Position numbers and translations under genes: made by a program
Assembly: GCF_000236585.1 (NCBI RefSeq)
Contig: NC_017278.1
Span: forward strand, 1,736,001 to 1,800,000
Reading direction: 5' to 3'
DNA length: 64,000 bases
From: Thermus sp. CCB_US3_UF1
Lineage (GTDB): Bacteria; Deinococcota; Deinococci; Deinococcales; Thermaceae
Shown: in pieces, positions 30,208 through 38,745 of the stretch
Position numbering within the stretch: position 1 is the first letter of the stretch
Layout: each line of letters starts with the position of its first letter
Notes under the pieces: generated by a model
What the model was told of the DNA's origin: nothing
Seen by the model: only the letters and a program-made list of their open reading frames with translations
Database searches by the model: none

Positions 30208-31539
30208 GTGCAGGCCTTGGCCCTGGGCCTTCTCCTGGCCCTGACCCTTCCCCCCTTTCCCCTGGGCCCCCTGGCCCCCCTGGTCCTGGTGCCCCTTCTC
30301 CGGGGAGGCTTCCGCAAGGGGTTCTGGGCCGGGCTAGGGTTTTGGGGCCTCCACCTGGCCTGGCTTCCCCAAAGCTTCGCGGTCCTGTTCGGCCCCTGGG
30401 GGGCGGTGCCCTTCCTCCCCCTGGTCCTCCTCAAGGCCCTCACCTTTGGCCTCCTCTTCGCCCTCACCCCCACGCCCCTCCTGCGGGTGGGGGGCTGGGT
30501 GGTCCTGGAGTGGCTCACGGAGCAGGGGGAGCTGGCCTTCCCCTGGGGGCTTTTGGGGTACGCCCTCCTCGAGGCCCCGGGGAGGGTTTTGGCCGCCTGG
30601 GGCGGGGTCTACCTCCTCTCCCTCCTGGTCCTCCTTCTGGCCTTGGGCCTTTCCCAAAGGCGCTACTGGCTCCTTTTGCCCTGGGCCCTCCTCTGGCTTT
30701 GGCCCCTGCCGGAAACCCCAGCCCCCGAGCGGGCCCTCCTGGTGCAGGGCAACGTCAACCCCCTGGCCAAGGTCCAGGGGGACCTGGGGGAGGCGGTCTA
30801 CCCCCGGCTCACCGCCCAGGGCCTGGCCCGCCACCCCGAGGCCAGCCTGGTGGTCTGGCCGGAGACCGCGGTCTGGACCCTTCCCCAAGGCATAGAGGGG
30901 GTCCTGGGGGGGCGGCCCCTGGTCACGGGGCTCAACCTCTACGGCCCCAACCGGGCCGTCCTCTACCAAGAGGAAAGGGTCCTGGCCCAGTACGATAAGG
31001 TGCGCCTGGTGCCCTTCGGGGAACGCTTTCCCTTCCGCGAGGCCTTGGGCGGGGTCTACGCCTTCTTCTTCCGCGCCCTGGGCCTGGGGGAGCTGGCCGA
31101 CCGGACCCCGGGGAGCCGGGTGGCCCCCTTGGGCCCCTACGGGGCCATGATCTGCTACGAGTCCGTCTTCCCCTCCACCGCCCGGGCCTTGGTGCGGGAA
31201 GGGGCAGGGGTGCTGGTCCTCCTCACCAACGACGCCTGGTACGGTCCCTCCTTCGGCGGGCGGCAGCACTTTGCCCTGGGGCGGCTGCGGGCAGTGGAGA
31301 CGGGGCGCTGGCTCCTGAGGGCCGGGAACGACGGCATCACCGCCAGCATTGACCCCCTGGGCCGGGTGGTGGCGGCCATCCCCGCGCAGCGGGAGGGCTA
31401 CCTCCTGGCCCCCTTCGCCTTCCGGGAAGGGCTTACCCCTTACGCCCGCTATGGGGACTGGGCGGTGGGGCTGGCGTTGACGCTTGCCCTCCTGGGCCTT
31501 ATCCTTAGGGTGCGCCCGCCGGGGTGGCGGAACCGGTAG
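30208..31539 (+). CDS. lnt: Apolipoprotein N-acyltransferase
   Basis: A 443-residue inner-membrane enzyme that adds the third acyl chain to lipoproteins. The N-terminus has about six membrane helices, followed by a nitrilase-like domain. The catalytic triad is Glu in VVWPETAVWTLP, Lys in QYDKVRLVPFGERFPF and Cys in GAMICYESVFPS. One helix closes the protein. The GTG start at 30208 follows TATGGT by six bases, suggesting a leaderless message. The final 22 bp, including the stop, lie inside tRNA-Leu. Confidence 0.93.
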   Translation: MQALALGLLLALTLPPFPLGPLAPLVLVPLLRGGFRKGFWAGLGFWGLHLAWLPQSFAVLFGPWGAVPFLPLVLLKALTFGLLFALTPTPLLRVGGWVVLEWLTEQGELAFPWGLLGYALLEAPGRVLAAWGGVYLLSLLVLLLALGLSQRRYWLLLPWALLWLWPLPETPAPERALLVQGNVNPLAKVQGDLGEAVYPRLTAQGLARHPEASLVVWPETAVWTLPQGIEGVLGGRPLVTGLNLYGPNRAVLYQEERVLAQYDKVRLVPFGERFPFREALGGVYAFFFRALGLGELADRTPGSRVAPLGPYGAMICYESVFPSTARALVREGAGVLVLLTNDAWYGPSFGGRQHFALGRLRAVETGRWLLRAGNDGITASIDPLGRVVAAIPAQREGYLLAPFAFREGLTPYARYGDWAVGLALTLALLGLILRVRPPGWRNR

Positions 31540-31605
31540 ACGCGGCAGACTCAAAATCTGTTGCCCGACGAGGGCGTGCGGGTTCGAGTCCCGCCCCCGG
31601 CACCA
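31518..31605 (+). tRNA. tRNA-Leu (CAA)
   Basis: 88 nt with a long variable arm and encoded CCA. The acceptor GCCGGGG pairs with CCCCGGC. The anticodon stem-loop GCAGA-CTCAAAA-TCTGT carries CAA, reading UUG. The T-arm GCGGGTTCGAGTCCCGC is canonical. Its 5' end overlaps the last codons and stop of lnt. Confidence 0.94.
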
Positions 31606-31626
31606 AGGAGGCCCCGCAAGGGGCCC

Positions 31627-32376
31627 TTAGCCTTTGTCCCATAGGGCCAGGAGGTAGCCCTCCGTGGCCTCGAGGCGGGGCGGGCTTCCCAAGGCCTTTT
31701 GGAAAAGCTCCTGGAGGCCCTCAGGAGAAAACCGCCGCCCTAGGGGCGGGCCCACCTCCTCCTCCCGGTAGGGCCACTCCAGCACGGCCACCCTGCGGGC
31801 CACCCGGGCCGCCTCCCGGAGGGCGGGAAGGGGGTCCAGGTGGTGGAGGGAGAGGCCGAAAAAGGCCAGGTCAAAGCTGGCCTCGGGAAAGGGCAGGGCC
31901 TCGGCCCGCCCTTCCACGAAGCGGGCCCCCTTGACCTTGGCCCGGGCCACCTCCAGGCGGTCGGCCCGGGGGTCCAGGCCCACGGTGAAAAGCCCCAGGG
32001 CGGCGAAGGCCTCGGCGAAGACCCCGGTGCCGGTGCCCAGGTCCAGGGCGCTCTTGGCGAAGAAGCCCTCAAGGGCCTTCTTTGCGATCTCCCCAGGGGG
32101 AAAGCGCTGGAGGCGCTCGGGGCGGCGGAAGGGGTCTTGGGCCTGGCAGGCGTTGGTGAGGAGGGCCCAAAGGACCAGGGGCCCCTCGGCGCCCGCGGCC
32201 AGAAAAGCCTCCTTCAGGGCTTGGAAGACGCCTTCTGCCTCCCCGGAAACCTCGGAGTGGGTGGGAAAAACGCGGAGGTCCAGCCCGCCCTTCTCCAGGG
32301 CGGAAAGGGCCTTCTCCACCGCCCGGTAATCCCCCTGCAGGAGGGGGTAAAGGGCCAAGAGGGCCTTCACCGCCAT
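31627..32376 (-). CDS. YKOF-like domain fused to a SAM-dependent methyltransferase
   Basis: 249 residues. The first about 80 (LLALYPLLQGDYRAVEKALS, LDLRVFPTHSEVSGEAEGVF) match the YKOF/thiamine-binding ferredoxin-like domain with its small-molecule pocket. The rest is a class I methyltransferase with motif I ALDLGTGTGVFAEAFA, the acidic GLDPRADRL and FDLAFFGLSLHHLDPLPALR. The combination suggests methylation linked to binding of a thiamine-like or other pyrimidine ligand, but the substrate is unknown. The gene begins inside the end of the upstream methyltransferase (10-bp overlap). Confidence 0.8.
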   Translation of the reverse strand: MAVKALLALYPLLQGDYRAVEKALSALEKGGLDLRVFPTHSEVSGEAEGVFQALKEAFLAAGAEGPLVLWALLTNACQAQDPFRRPERLQRFPPGEIAKKALEGFFAKSALDLGTGTGVFAEAFAALGLFTVGLDPRADRLEVARAKVKGARFVEGRAEALPFPEASFDLAFFGLSLHHLDPLPALREAARVARRVAVLEWPYREEEVGPPLGRRFSPEGLQELFQKALGSPPRLEATEGYLLALWDKG

Positions 32377-33008
32377 CGTCCCAAGTATAGGGCCGGGCGG
32401 TTGCCCGCCCGCCTACCCGCCCGGTCGGCCTCGGGGAAAGGGGGTGGGGCCTCCGGAGCCAGGTAGACCGCCCCCCCTTCCGCCTCGGGGGGGCCCAGGA
32501 GGGCGTGGAGGTCCTCCCGGGAGAGGAAGCGGGCCCCTTTCCAGGGCAGGACCCCCTTTTCCCCCAACCGGCGGTACAGGGCCGCCCAGGGGGAGAGGGC
32601 CTCGAGGATCCCCACCACCAGGGCCCCTCCCGGCCTCCGCACCCGCTTGGCCTCGGCCAGGACCCGCTCCACGTCCTCCACGAACTCCAAGACGGTGAAG
32701 AGGAGGACCAGGTCAAACGCACCCTCGGGGAAGGGCAGGGCCTCGCCCCTGGCCGCCACCCACTCCGCCTCCGGCACCCGCTTGCGCCCTACCCGGAGCA
32801 TGGCGGAAGAGGGCTCCACCCCCACCTTTTTCGGGTAGGGAAGCCGCCCAAGCCAGTACCCCGTCCCCGCCCCCACCTCCAAAAGGCTCTCCCCAAAGGG
32901 GAGAAGCCCCTTCAGGGCCCGCTCCTCCTCCCCGATGACGTAGGCCCCCAAGGGGGTCTGGTACCAGGCCTCGTAGGCCTCGGCCAGGCCGGCAAAAGGG
33001 TCCTCCAT
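32367..33008 (-). CDS. Class I SAM-dependent methyltransferase
   Basis: 213 residues starting MEDPFAGLAEAYEAWYQTPL. Motif I is LLEVGAGTGYWLGRLP, motif II is VGVEPSSAMLRVGRKR, and FDLVLLFTVLEFVEDVERVL with VRRPGGALVVG completes the Methyltransf_11 pattern of UbiE-like enzymes. The substrate cannot be told. It forms an operon with the YKOF-methyltransferase downstream and the alpha-glucosidase upstream (4-bp gap). Confidence 0.85.
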   Translation of the reverse strand: MEDPFAGLAEAYEAWYQTPLGAYVIGEEERALKGLLPFGESLLEVGAGTGYWLGRLPYPKKVGVEPSSAMLRVGRKRVPEAEWVAARGEALPFPEGAFDLVLLFTVLEFVEDVERVLAEAKRVRRPGGALVVGILEALSPWAALYRRLGEKGVLPWKGARFLSREDLHALLGPPEAEGGAVYLAPEAPPPFPEADRAGRRAGNRPALYLGRWR

Positions 33009-33012
33009 GCCC

Positions 33013-34599
33013 CTAGCCTAACCGTACCACCACCCCTTCGTCGGGGCGCAGGAGGAGGCGGCCCGCCACCCCTTCCTCCCGGTCCAGGTGGGTGGAGAGG
33101 ACCACCCGCCCCTCCCGGGGAAGCTCCAGGGCCTTCTCCCGGTCGGTGAGGTTTAGGGCCACGAGCCAGCCCTCCCCCCGGAGGTAGGCGTAGACCCCGC
33201 CCCCGGCCCGGTAGGTGCGGTAGGCCCCGTAGAGGAGCTCCGGTTCCTTCCTCAGGGCGATGAGGCGGCGGACCAGGTGGAGGGGGGAGCGGGGGTCTTT
33301 CTCCTGGGCGGCCACGTTGCGCTCCCGCCAGTCGGGGTTCAGGGGCAGCCAGGGCTCGCGGGTGGAGAAGCCGGCGAAGGGGGTGTCGTCCCAGGGCATG
33401 GGGGTACGCTCGGGGTCCCGCCCGGGGGGCAGGCCGTGCTCCCCCTTGCGGTCCTTCTGCCTTAGGGCCGCGGGGTCCTGCACCTTGTCCGGGGGGATTT
33501 CCCCGTTGGGCAGGGCCAGCTCGTCCCCGTAGTACCAGGTGGGGGTACCCCGCAGGGTGAAGAGGAGGGTGGCCGCCACCCGGGCCTGGGCCTCCCCCAG
33601 CCTCGAGGCCAGCCGGGGCTGGTCGTGGTTGCCCAGGACCCAGTTGGGCCAGTCCCAAGGGGTGAGGAGGCTTTCGTACTCCTCCACGATGCGGGCCAGG
33701 TTCTCTGGCCGCCAGTCCGCAAGGCCACGGAAGATGAGGTGGAAGTTGAAGGGCAGGTGGCAACCCGCCTGGTAGTAGCGCACCAGCTGGGGGTAGGGCA
33801 GGTAGATCTCCCCCACCATCACCCGCTCCCGGCCAGGCTGGGAAAACTCATCCAGGACGTAGCGCATCTCCCGCACGTAGGCGTAGGTTTCCGGCTGGTC
33901 CTCGGTGTAGAGGTGGAGGTGGCGCCCCCGGTCGTACATCCCGGGGCGCCAGTCGGGGTTGCCGGGCTCGTCCCGCAGCAGGAGGTCCTCGGCCAGGAGC
34001 CAGAGGACATCCACCCTGAACCCGTCCACCCCCCGCCGGAGCCAGAAGCGCATGGCCTCATACACGGCCTCCCGCACCTCGGGGTTGCGCCAGTTGAGGT
34101 CGGGCTGCTCGGGGAGGAACTGGTGCAGGTAGTACTGGCCCGTCTTCTCGTCGTAGGTCCAGGCCGGTCCCCCGAAGAAGCTCTGCCAGTTGTTGGGGGG
34201 GCCACCCCCCGGGGCCGGGTCGGCCCAGACGTACCAGTTGCGCTTGGGGTTGTCCCGCGAGCTTCGGGACTCCAGGAACCAGGGGTGCTGGTCGGAGGTG
34301 TGGTTGGGGACCAGGTCGATGAGGACCCTTAGCCCCAGGGCGTGGGCCTCCTGGAGGAGGCGGTCAAAGTCCTCCAGGGTGCCGAAGATGGGGTCCACAT
34401 CGGTGTAGTCGGCCACGTCGTAGCCGAAGTCCTTCATGGGGCTCTTGTAGAAGGGGGAAAGCCAGAGGGCATCCACCCCCAGGGCCTTCAGGTAAGGAAG
34501 CCGCCGCCGAACCCCTTCCAGGTCCCCGATGCCGTCCCCGTTGCTGTCCTGGAAGCTCCGGGGGTAGATCTGGTAGATCACCGCCTCCTTCCACCACAT
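33013..34599 (-). CDS. GH13 alpha-glucosidase (oligo-1,6-glucosidase type)
   Basis: 528 residues, no signal peptide, therefore cytoplasmic. GH13 motifs are LIDLVPNHTSDQHPWF, GFRVDVLWLLAED (nucleophile Asp), VMVGEIYLPYPQ (acid Glu) and NWVLGNHDQPRLASR (Asp). The N-terminus MWWKEAVIYQIYPRSFQDSN with DSNGDGIGDL is characteristic of the alpha-glucosidase/trehalose-hydrolase branch. It should release glucose from short maltodextrins or isomalto-oligosaccharides. The close match to the family length and motifs makes the call firm, but bond specificity is uncertain. Confidence 0.94.
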   Translation of the reverse strand: MWWKEAVIYQIYPRSFQDSNGDGIGDLEGVRRRLPYLKALGVDALWLSPFYKSPMKDFGYDVADYTDVDPIFGTLEDFDRLLQEAHALGLRVLIDLVPNHTSDQHPWFLESRSSRDNPKRNWYVWADPAPGGGPPNNWQSFFGGPAWTYDEKTGQYYLHQFLPEQPDLNWRNPEVREAVYEAMRFWLRRGVDGFRVDVLWLLAEDLLLRDEPGNPDWRPGMYDRGRHLHLYTEDQPETYAYVREMRYVLDEFSQPGRERVMVGEIYLPYPQLVRYYQAGCHLPFNFHLIFRGLADWRPENLARIVEEYESLLTPWDWPNWVLGNHDQPRLASRLGEAQARVAATLLFTLRGTPTWYYGDELALPNGEIPPDKVQDPAALRQKDRKGEHGLPPGRDPERTPMPWDDTPFAGFSTREPWLPLNPDWRERNVAAQEKDPRSPLHLVRRLIALRKEPELLYGAYRTYRAGGGVYAYLRGEGWLVALNLTDREKALELPREGRVVLSTHLDREEGVAGRLLLRPDEGVVVRLG

Positions 34600-34608
34600 G
34601 CCCCGAGT

Positions 34609-34803
34609 TTACCCCGGCGGGGCCGGGGGTGGAAGCTCTTCCAGAAGCTGAAACCTGGCCACCCGCTTCCGCTTGAGCCAGAGAGGGAAAGGGGCCCTGG
34701 GACCCGTACCGCCACCTCCTCCTCGGTTTCCCCGTGGCGGGCCAGGAAGAAGACCCGGTAGAGCCCGCCCCCCTCGTGGCGGTACAGGCCGGGCTTAACC
34801 GGC
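34609..34803 (-). pseudogene. DUF1653-like small protein, probably frameshifted
   Basis: Behind ttuA the minus strand reads KPGLYRHEGGGLYRVFFLAR, then HGETEEEVAV. This is the start of DUF1653 proteins, small SH3-like proteins of unknown role. After EEVAVR the frame has to change to continue as PFPLWLKRKRVARFQLLEEL and stop at TAA 34609-34611. No ATG, GTG or TTG lies close to the expected start. Either a sequencing or assembly slip or real decay could explain this. Confidence 0.45.
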
Positions 34804-35760
34804 TCGGACGGGCGTGGCCTGGGGGTGGAACTGGGCCTCCTCGGGGAGGAGGCGGCGCTTTTTGCCCCGGCGGTAGACCGCATCCCACATGCGGCAGAAG
34901 GCGCAGACCGCCCCCGTGGTGGGGTACCCGCAGCGCTGGCACTGGGAGAGGGGCACCTCCCCGGGGGCTTGCAGGTGGGGCTGTATCCTTTCCAGAAAGC
35001 CCTCGAGGAAGCGCAGCTTGGCCCCAGGCATCTCCGCCTCCACCCGGTTCAGGGCCTCCTTGTAGAGGAGGCTCTTGGCCCCCTTGGCGTTGGGGCATTC
35101 CTCGTGCAGGTAGCGGATGCCGCGGAGGAGGGTGTAGGAGAGGACCTCCCGCTCGCTGAAGCGGTAAAAGGGCTTGACCCGGGCGGCCAGGCCGGGCCTT
35201 TCCGGCAAAACCGGCCCCTGGCGGGCCAGGGCATCCTCTTGGGGGTTGAGGAGGTTGCCGAAAAGGACCGCGGCCTCGTCGTCCAGGTTGTGCCCCGTGG
35301 CCACGGCGCGGAACCCCTCCTCCACCGCCACCTGGTTGAGGATGTAGCGCTTGGAAAGCCCGCAGGCGGAGCAGGCCACCCGGCCAGAAAGCTCGGCCAA
35401 TTCCGGCACGCCGAAGCCGTAGGCCTCCCTCAGGTCCACCACCAGAAGCTCCAGGCCCCGCTCCCGGGCAAAGGCCTGGGTGACCTCGAGGCTCCGCTCG
35501 GAATAGGCGCCAATGCCGAGCTGGATGTGGAGCCCCACCGCCTGGTACCCCAGGCGGTGGAGGACATCCCACAGGGCCAAGGAGTCCTTCCCCCCGGAAA
35601 CGGCCACCAGGACCCGTTCCCCGGGGGTGAGCATCCGGTGGCGGCGGATGGCCCTTTCCGTTTCCTTCACGAACCAGTCCAGGTAGTGGGCCTTGCACAA
35701 GGCCAGGCCCCGGCCCCTAAGCTCCACCTGGGCCTTTTCCCCGCAGACCTTGCAGACCAT
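34795..35760 (-). CDS. ttuA: tRNA 2-thiolation enzyme TtuA
   Basis: A 321-residue PP-loop ATPase that adds sulfur to m5U54 of tRNA (s2T), a modification that stabilises tRNA at high temperature. The N-terminal zinc finger is CKVCGEKAQVE with CKAHYLDWF. The PP-loop is VLVAVSGGKDSLALWDVL. Cys pairs in RVACSACGLSKRYIL and the later CPNAKGAKS are in the region of the catalytic iron-sulfur site. The C-terminal finger is CQRCGYPTTGAVCAFC. The sulfur carrier TtuB is encoded just upstream (2-bp gap), as expected for partners. Confidence 0.96.
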   Translation of the reverse strand: MVCKVCGEKAQVELRGRGLALCKAHYLDWFVKETERAIRRHRMLTPGERVLVAVSGGKDSLALWDVLHRLGYQAVGLHIQLGIGAYSERSLEVTQAFARERGLELLVVDLREAYGFGVPELAELSGRVACSACGLSKRYILNQVAVEEGFRAVATGHNLDDEAAVLFGNLLNPQEDALARQGPVLPERPGLAARVKPFYRFSEREVLSYTLLRGIRYLHEECPNAKGAKSLLYKEALNRVEAEMPGAKLRFLEGFLERIQPHLQAPGEVPLSQCQRCGYPTTGAVCAFCRMWDAVYRRGKKRRLLPEEAQFHPQATPVRAG

Positions 35761-35762
35761 GC

Positions 35763-35960
35763 CTAGCCCCCGGAGATGGCGGAGAGGACCTCCAAGGTGT
35801 CCTCCTCCCCCACCCGCGCGTCCAGGGTGAGAAGCTCCTCCCCCCGCACGGCCACCACGGTTTCCGGGTTCAGGCCCAGCTCCAAGAGGACTTCCCTCAG
35901 GGAACGGTTCCCGCGAACCTCCACCTCCTTGCGCTCGGGCAGCCTAAGGATCACCTTCAC
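35763..35960 (-). CDS. ttuB: Sulfur carrier protein TtuB
   Basis: A 65-residue ubiquitin-like protein starting at GTG 35960 (MKVILRLPERKEVEVRGN) and ending EDTLEVLSAISGG. The C-terminal Gly-Gly is activated to a thiocarboxylate and donates sulfur to TtuA. In Thermus TtuB is also conjugated to lysines of target proteins. The GTG start was chosen because the beta-grasp fold begins there and the upstream gene ends at 35965. Confidence 0.95.
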   Translation of the reverse strand: MKVILRLPERKEVEVRGNRSLREVLLELGLNPETVVAVRGEELLTLDARVGEEDTLEVLSAISGG

Positions 35961-35964
35961 CCCG

Positions 35965-37092
35965 CTAGTGTAGCAGGTAGGAGCCCACCAGCTCCATGAG
36001 CCTCCCCAGGGTGAGGCGGTTGCGCTTCTCGATCTCGGGCCGGCGGGGGATGGGGGGGTAGGGGTCGGGCGGGTCGTGGAGGGTGGGGGTGAGGGGCTGG
36101 CCAAGCCTGGCCTCCCAGGCCCTAAGCCACTCCTCGGGGAGGCGCTCCGGCAGGGGCAGGCCGTGGAAGACGTGGTAGAGCAGGGTCCAGACCCGCACCG
36201 TGGCGTCCAGGCTGTACCCGCCCCCAAGGGTAAAGAGGACCCTCCCCCCGGCGAAGGCCTCGGCGTACTCCAGGATGAGGGGGAAAAGCCGGGCGTAGGC
36301 CCGGGTGGTGAGGAGGAGGTCGGCCAGGGGGTCCAGGTAATGGGCATCCGCCCCCGCCTGCACCACCAGGACATCGGGCCGGAAGGCCTTAAGGGCCCAG
36401 GGGAGGAGGGCCTCAAAGACCTCCAGGTAGCTCTCGTCCTCGGTGAAGGGTTCCAGGGGCAGGTTGAGCTTCCTCCCCACCCCCTCCCCCCGGCCTATCT
36501 CGTGCACGTGCCCGGTACCGGGAAAAAGGTAGCGGCCAGACTCGTGGAGGCTTAGGGTGAGCACCTCCCCCTCCTCGTAATGGATCCACTGCACCCCGTC
36601 CCCGTGGTGCACGTCGATGTCCAGGTAGGCCACCCGCAGCCCGGCCCGGCTAAGGTGGCGGATGGCTACGGAAAGGTCGTTGTACACGCAAAAGCCCGAG
36701 GCCCGGTCGTACTGGGCGTGGTGCAGCCCCCCTCCCAGCTGCAACACCCGCTTCTCCCCGGAGAGGATCCGCCTCGCCCCCTCGAGGGTCCCCCCCACCA
36801 GGATCCGCGCCGCCCGGTCCATGCCGGGGAAGACCGGGGTGTCGGAGGTGCCCAGGCCGTAGTGGTCCAGATCGGGCACCCTCTCCCCCCGGCTTGCCGC
36901 CTCCACCCGGCGCACCAGGCGCTCGGAGTGAACGCTTAGGATCTCCTCCCGCGTGGCCTCCGGGGGCGGCACGGGCTCCCGCCACGCCCCCAGGGCCTGG
37001 AGCAGGGAAAGGAGCATCTCCAGGCGCAGGGGGCTAAAAGGGTGCTCCGGCCCGAAGTTGTACAGGCGGTACTCGTCCCGGTAGATCACCAT
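35965..37092 (-). CDS. acuC: AcuC-type histone-deacetylase-family protein
   Basis: 375 residues of the zinc-dependent deacetylase fold. Zinc and catalytic motifs are LQLGGGLHHAQYDRASGFCV (His pair), YLDIDVHHGDGVQWIHY (Asp and His ligands), VVQAGADAHYLDPLADL (Asp ligand) and LFTLGGGYSLDA. In Bacillus AcuC deacetylates acetyl-CoA synthetase. The adjacent acuB gene supports the same naming here. The starts and stops of acuB and acuC overlap by 7 bp. Confidence 0.92.
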   Translation of the reverse strand: MVIYRDEYRLYNFGPEHPFSPLRLEMLLSLLQALGAWREPVPPPEATREEILSVHSERLVRRVEAASRGERVPDLDHYGLGTSDTPVFPGMDRAARILVGGTLEGARRILSGEKRVLQLGGGLHHAQYDRASGFCVYNDLSVAIRHLSRAGLRVAYLDIDVHHGDGVQWIHYEEGEVLTLSLHESGRYLFPGTGHVHEIGRGEGVGRKLNLPLEPFTEDESYLEVFEALLPWALKAFRPDVLVVQAGADAHYLDPLADLLLTTRAYARLFPLILEYAEAFAGGRVLFTLGGGYSLDATVRVWTLLYHVFHGLPLPERLPEEWLRAWEARLGQPLTPTLHDPPDPYPPIPRRPEIEKRNRLTLGRLMELVGSYLLH

Positions 37093-37712
37093 GGCTTCTT
37101 GGGCGGCCAGAGCACGGCAAAACCCTGCTGGCGGAGCCCCTCGGCCAGCAGGTGGGTTTCCAGGGTGTTCACCCGCACCACCGCCCGGACGAAATCCCCG
37201 TCCTCGGGATAGGAAAGGAGGGAGTGGATGTTCACCCCCCGCCCCGCCAGGAAGCCCGTAAGGCGGGCCAGCTCCCCCACCCGGTCGGGCAGGCGCACCT
37301 CCAGCCGCCCCGAGGGCTCCGTGACCCCGGTGAGCTTGAGGAGGGCATCCAGGAGGTCAATCCCCGTGACGATGCCGAGGAGCACCCCGTCCTCCAGCAC
37401 CGGCAAGGAGCCGATCTTCCGCTCCCGCATCACCCGGGCCGCCTCCTCCACCGGGTCCAGGGGATGGGCGGTAACCACCTCCCGGGTCATCACCTCCTCC
37501 ACCCGGGTGCACCCCGGGCAGGGACCCTGGGGGTTGAGGTGGCTGGTGGCCAGGCGGATGTCCCGGTCGGTGAGGATGCCCACCAGCCTGCCTCCTTCCA
37601 TCACGGGCAGGTGGCGGATGCCCTTCTCCAGGAGGAGCCTGTAGGCCTCCTCCAGGGTCCACTCCGGCCCCACGGTGATCACCGGGGCGTGCATCACGTC
37701 CTTGACCAGCAT
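37086..37712 (-). CDS. acuB: CBS-ACT regulatory protein, AcuB type
   Basis: 208 residues. Two CBS domains (MLVKDVMHAPVITVGPEWTL, GRLVGILTDRDIRLA; VEEVMTREVVTAHPLDPVEE, GVLLGIVTGIDLLDALL) bind adenine nucleotides. A C-terminal ACT-like domain follows (LEVRLPDRVGELARLTGFLA). The start ATG 37712 follows TATACT by six bases. It is the first gene of acuB-acuC, thought to tune acetate or acetoin use through protein acetylation. Confidence 0.9.
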   Translation of the reverse strand: MLVKDVMHAPVITVGPEWTLEEAYRLLLEKGIRHLPVMEGGRLVGILTDRDIRLATSHLNPQGPCPGCTRVEEVMTREVVTAHPLDPVEEAARVMRERKIGSLPVLEDGVLLGIVTGIDLLDALLKLTGVTEPSGRLEVRLPDRVGELARLTGFLAGRGVNIHSLLSYPEDGDFVRAVVRVNTLETHLLAEGLRQQGFAVLWPPKKPW

Positions 37713-37718
37713 GGAAAA

Positions 37719-37739
37719 AGTATACCCCCCACAAGGGGG
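37719..37739 (-). promoter_or_regulatory. acuB leaderless promoter inside a terminator-like hairpin
   Basis: On the minus strand CCCCCC-TTGT-GGGGGG (37725-37740) is followed at once by TATACT (37719-37724) and TTTTT. The hairpin with its T-rich tail looks like the terminator of oppF, while TATACT six bases before the acuB ATG looks like its -10 box. The same bases seem to end one transcript and start the next. Confidence 0.5.
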
Positions 37740-37761
37740 GGCTTGGCCTTCCGCAAAAGCC

Positions 37762-38745
37762 CTAGAGGATATCGTCCCGGATGCAGGCCTTGAAGTGCCC
37801 CGGGGCCACCTCCTTGAGCTCGGGAACCACCTGGGCGCACTCGGGCAGGGCGTAGCGGCAACGGGTACGGAACACGCAGCCCGAAGGGGGGTTGATGGGG
37901 GAAGGGATATCCCCCTGGAGCACGATGCGCTCCCGCTTCACCGTGGGGTCGGGGATGGGCACCGCGGAGAGAAGGGCCTCGGTGTAGGGGTGCTTGGGGT
38001 TGCGGTAGAGCTCCCGGGCGGAGGCCAGCTCCATCACCTTGCCCAGGTACATCACCGCCACCCGGTCGGAGATGTACTCCACCACCGCCAGGTCGTGGGC
38101 GATGAAGAGGAGGGTGAGCCCCAGCTCCTCCTTGAGGTCCTGGAGGAGGTTCACCACCTGGGCCTGGATGGAGACGTCCAGGGCGGAAACCGGCTCGTCG
38201 GCCACGATGAACTCCGGGGCCACGGCCAGAGCCCGGGCGATGCCGATGCGCTGCCGCTGCCCACCGGAGAACTCGTGGGGGTAGCGGCGCATATGGTCCG
38301 GGGAGAGGCCCACGAGCTTAAGAAGCTCCGCCACCCGCTCCGTGCGCTCCTCGGGCGTTTTGCCGATCCCGTGGATGACCAGGGGCTCGGCGATGATGTC
38401 CCCCACGGTCATCCGGGGGTTCAAGGAGCTAAAGGGGTCCTGGAAGATGATCTGCATGCGGCGGCGGTAGGGCCTGAGCTTGTCCTTGGGCAGGTCGGTG
38501 ATGTCCTGGCCGTCAAAGAGGATGCGCCCACCCGTGGGCTCAATGAGGCGGAGGAGGGTGCGGCCCACCGTGGTCTTGCCGCTTCCCGACTCCCCCACCA
38601 GGCCCAGCACCTCCCCCTTCCGGATGGCGAAGGACACCCCGTCCACCGCCTTCACGCTCCCCACCACCCGGGAGAGGACCCCGCCCCGGATGGGGAAGTG
38701 CTTCTTCAGGTCCCTGACCTCCAGGAGGACGTGGTTTTCCTTCAT
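37762..38745 (-). CDS. oppF: Oligopeptide ABC transporter ATPase (OppF/DppF type)
   Basis: 327 residues. Walker A is [20 protein letters not shown], the ABC signature is [19 protein letters not shown] and Walker B is [20 protein letters not shown]. The C-terminal oligo_HPY extension with [14 protein letters not shown] carries the cysteines common in this subfamily. It powers peptide import with OppD and the OppB/OppC permeases. It overlaps oppD by 4 bp and is the last gene of the operon. Confidence 0.94.
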   Translation of the reverse strand: MKENHVLLEVRDLKKHFPIRGGVLSRVVGSVKAVDGVSFAIRKGEVLGLVGESGSGKTTVGRTLLRLIEPTGGRILFDGQDITDLPKDKLRPYRRRMQIIFQDPFSSLNPRMTVGDIIAEPLVIHGIGKTPEERTERVAELLKLVGLSPDHMRRYPHEFSGGQRQRIGIARALAVAPEFIVADEPVSALDVSIQAQVVNLLQDLKEELGLTLLFIAHDLAVVEYISDRVAVMYLGKVMELASARELYRNPKHPYTEALLSAVPIPDPTVKRERIVLQGDIPSPINPPSGCVFRTRCRYALPECAQVVPELKEVAPGHFKACIRDDIL

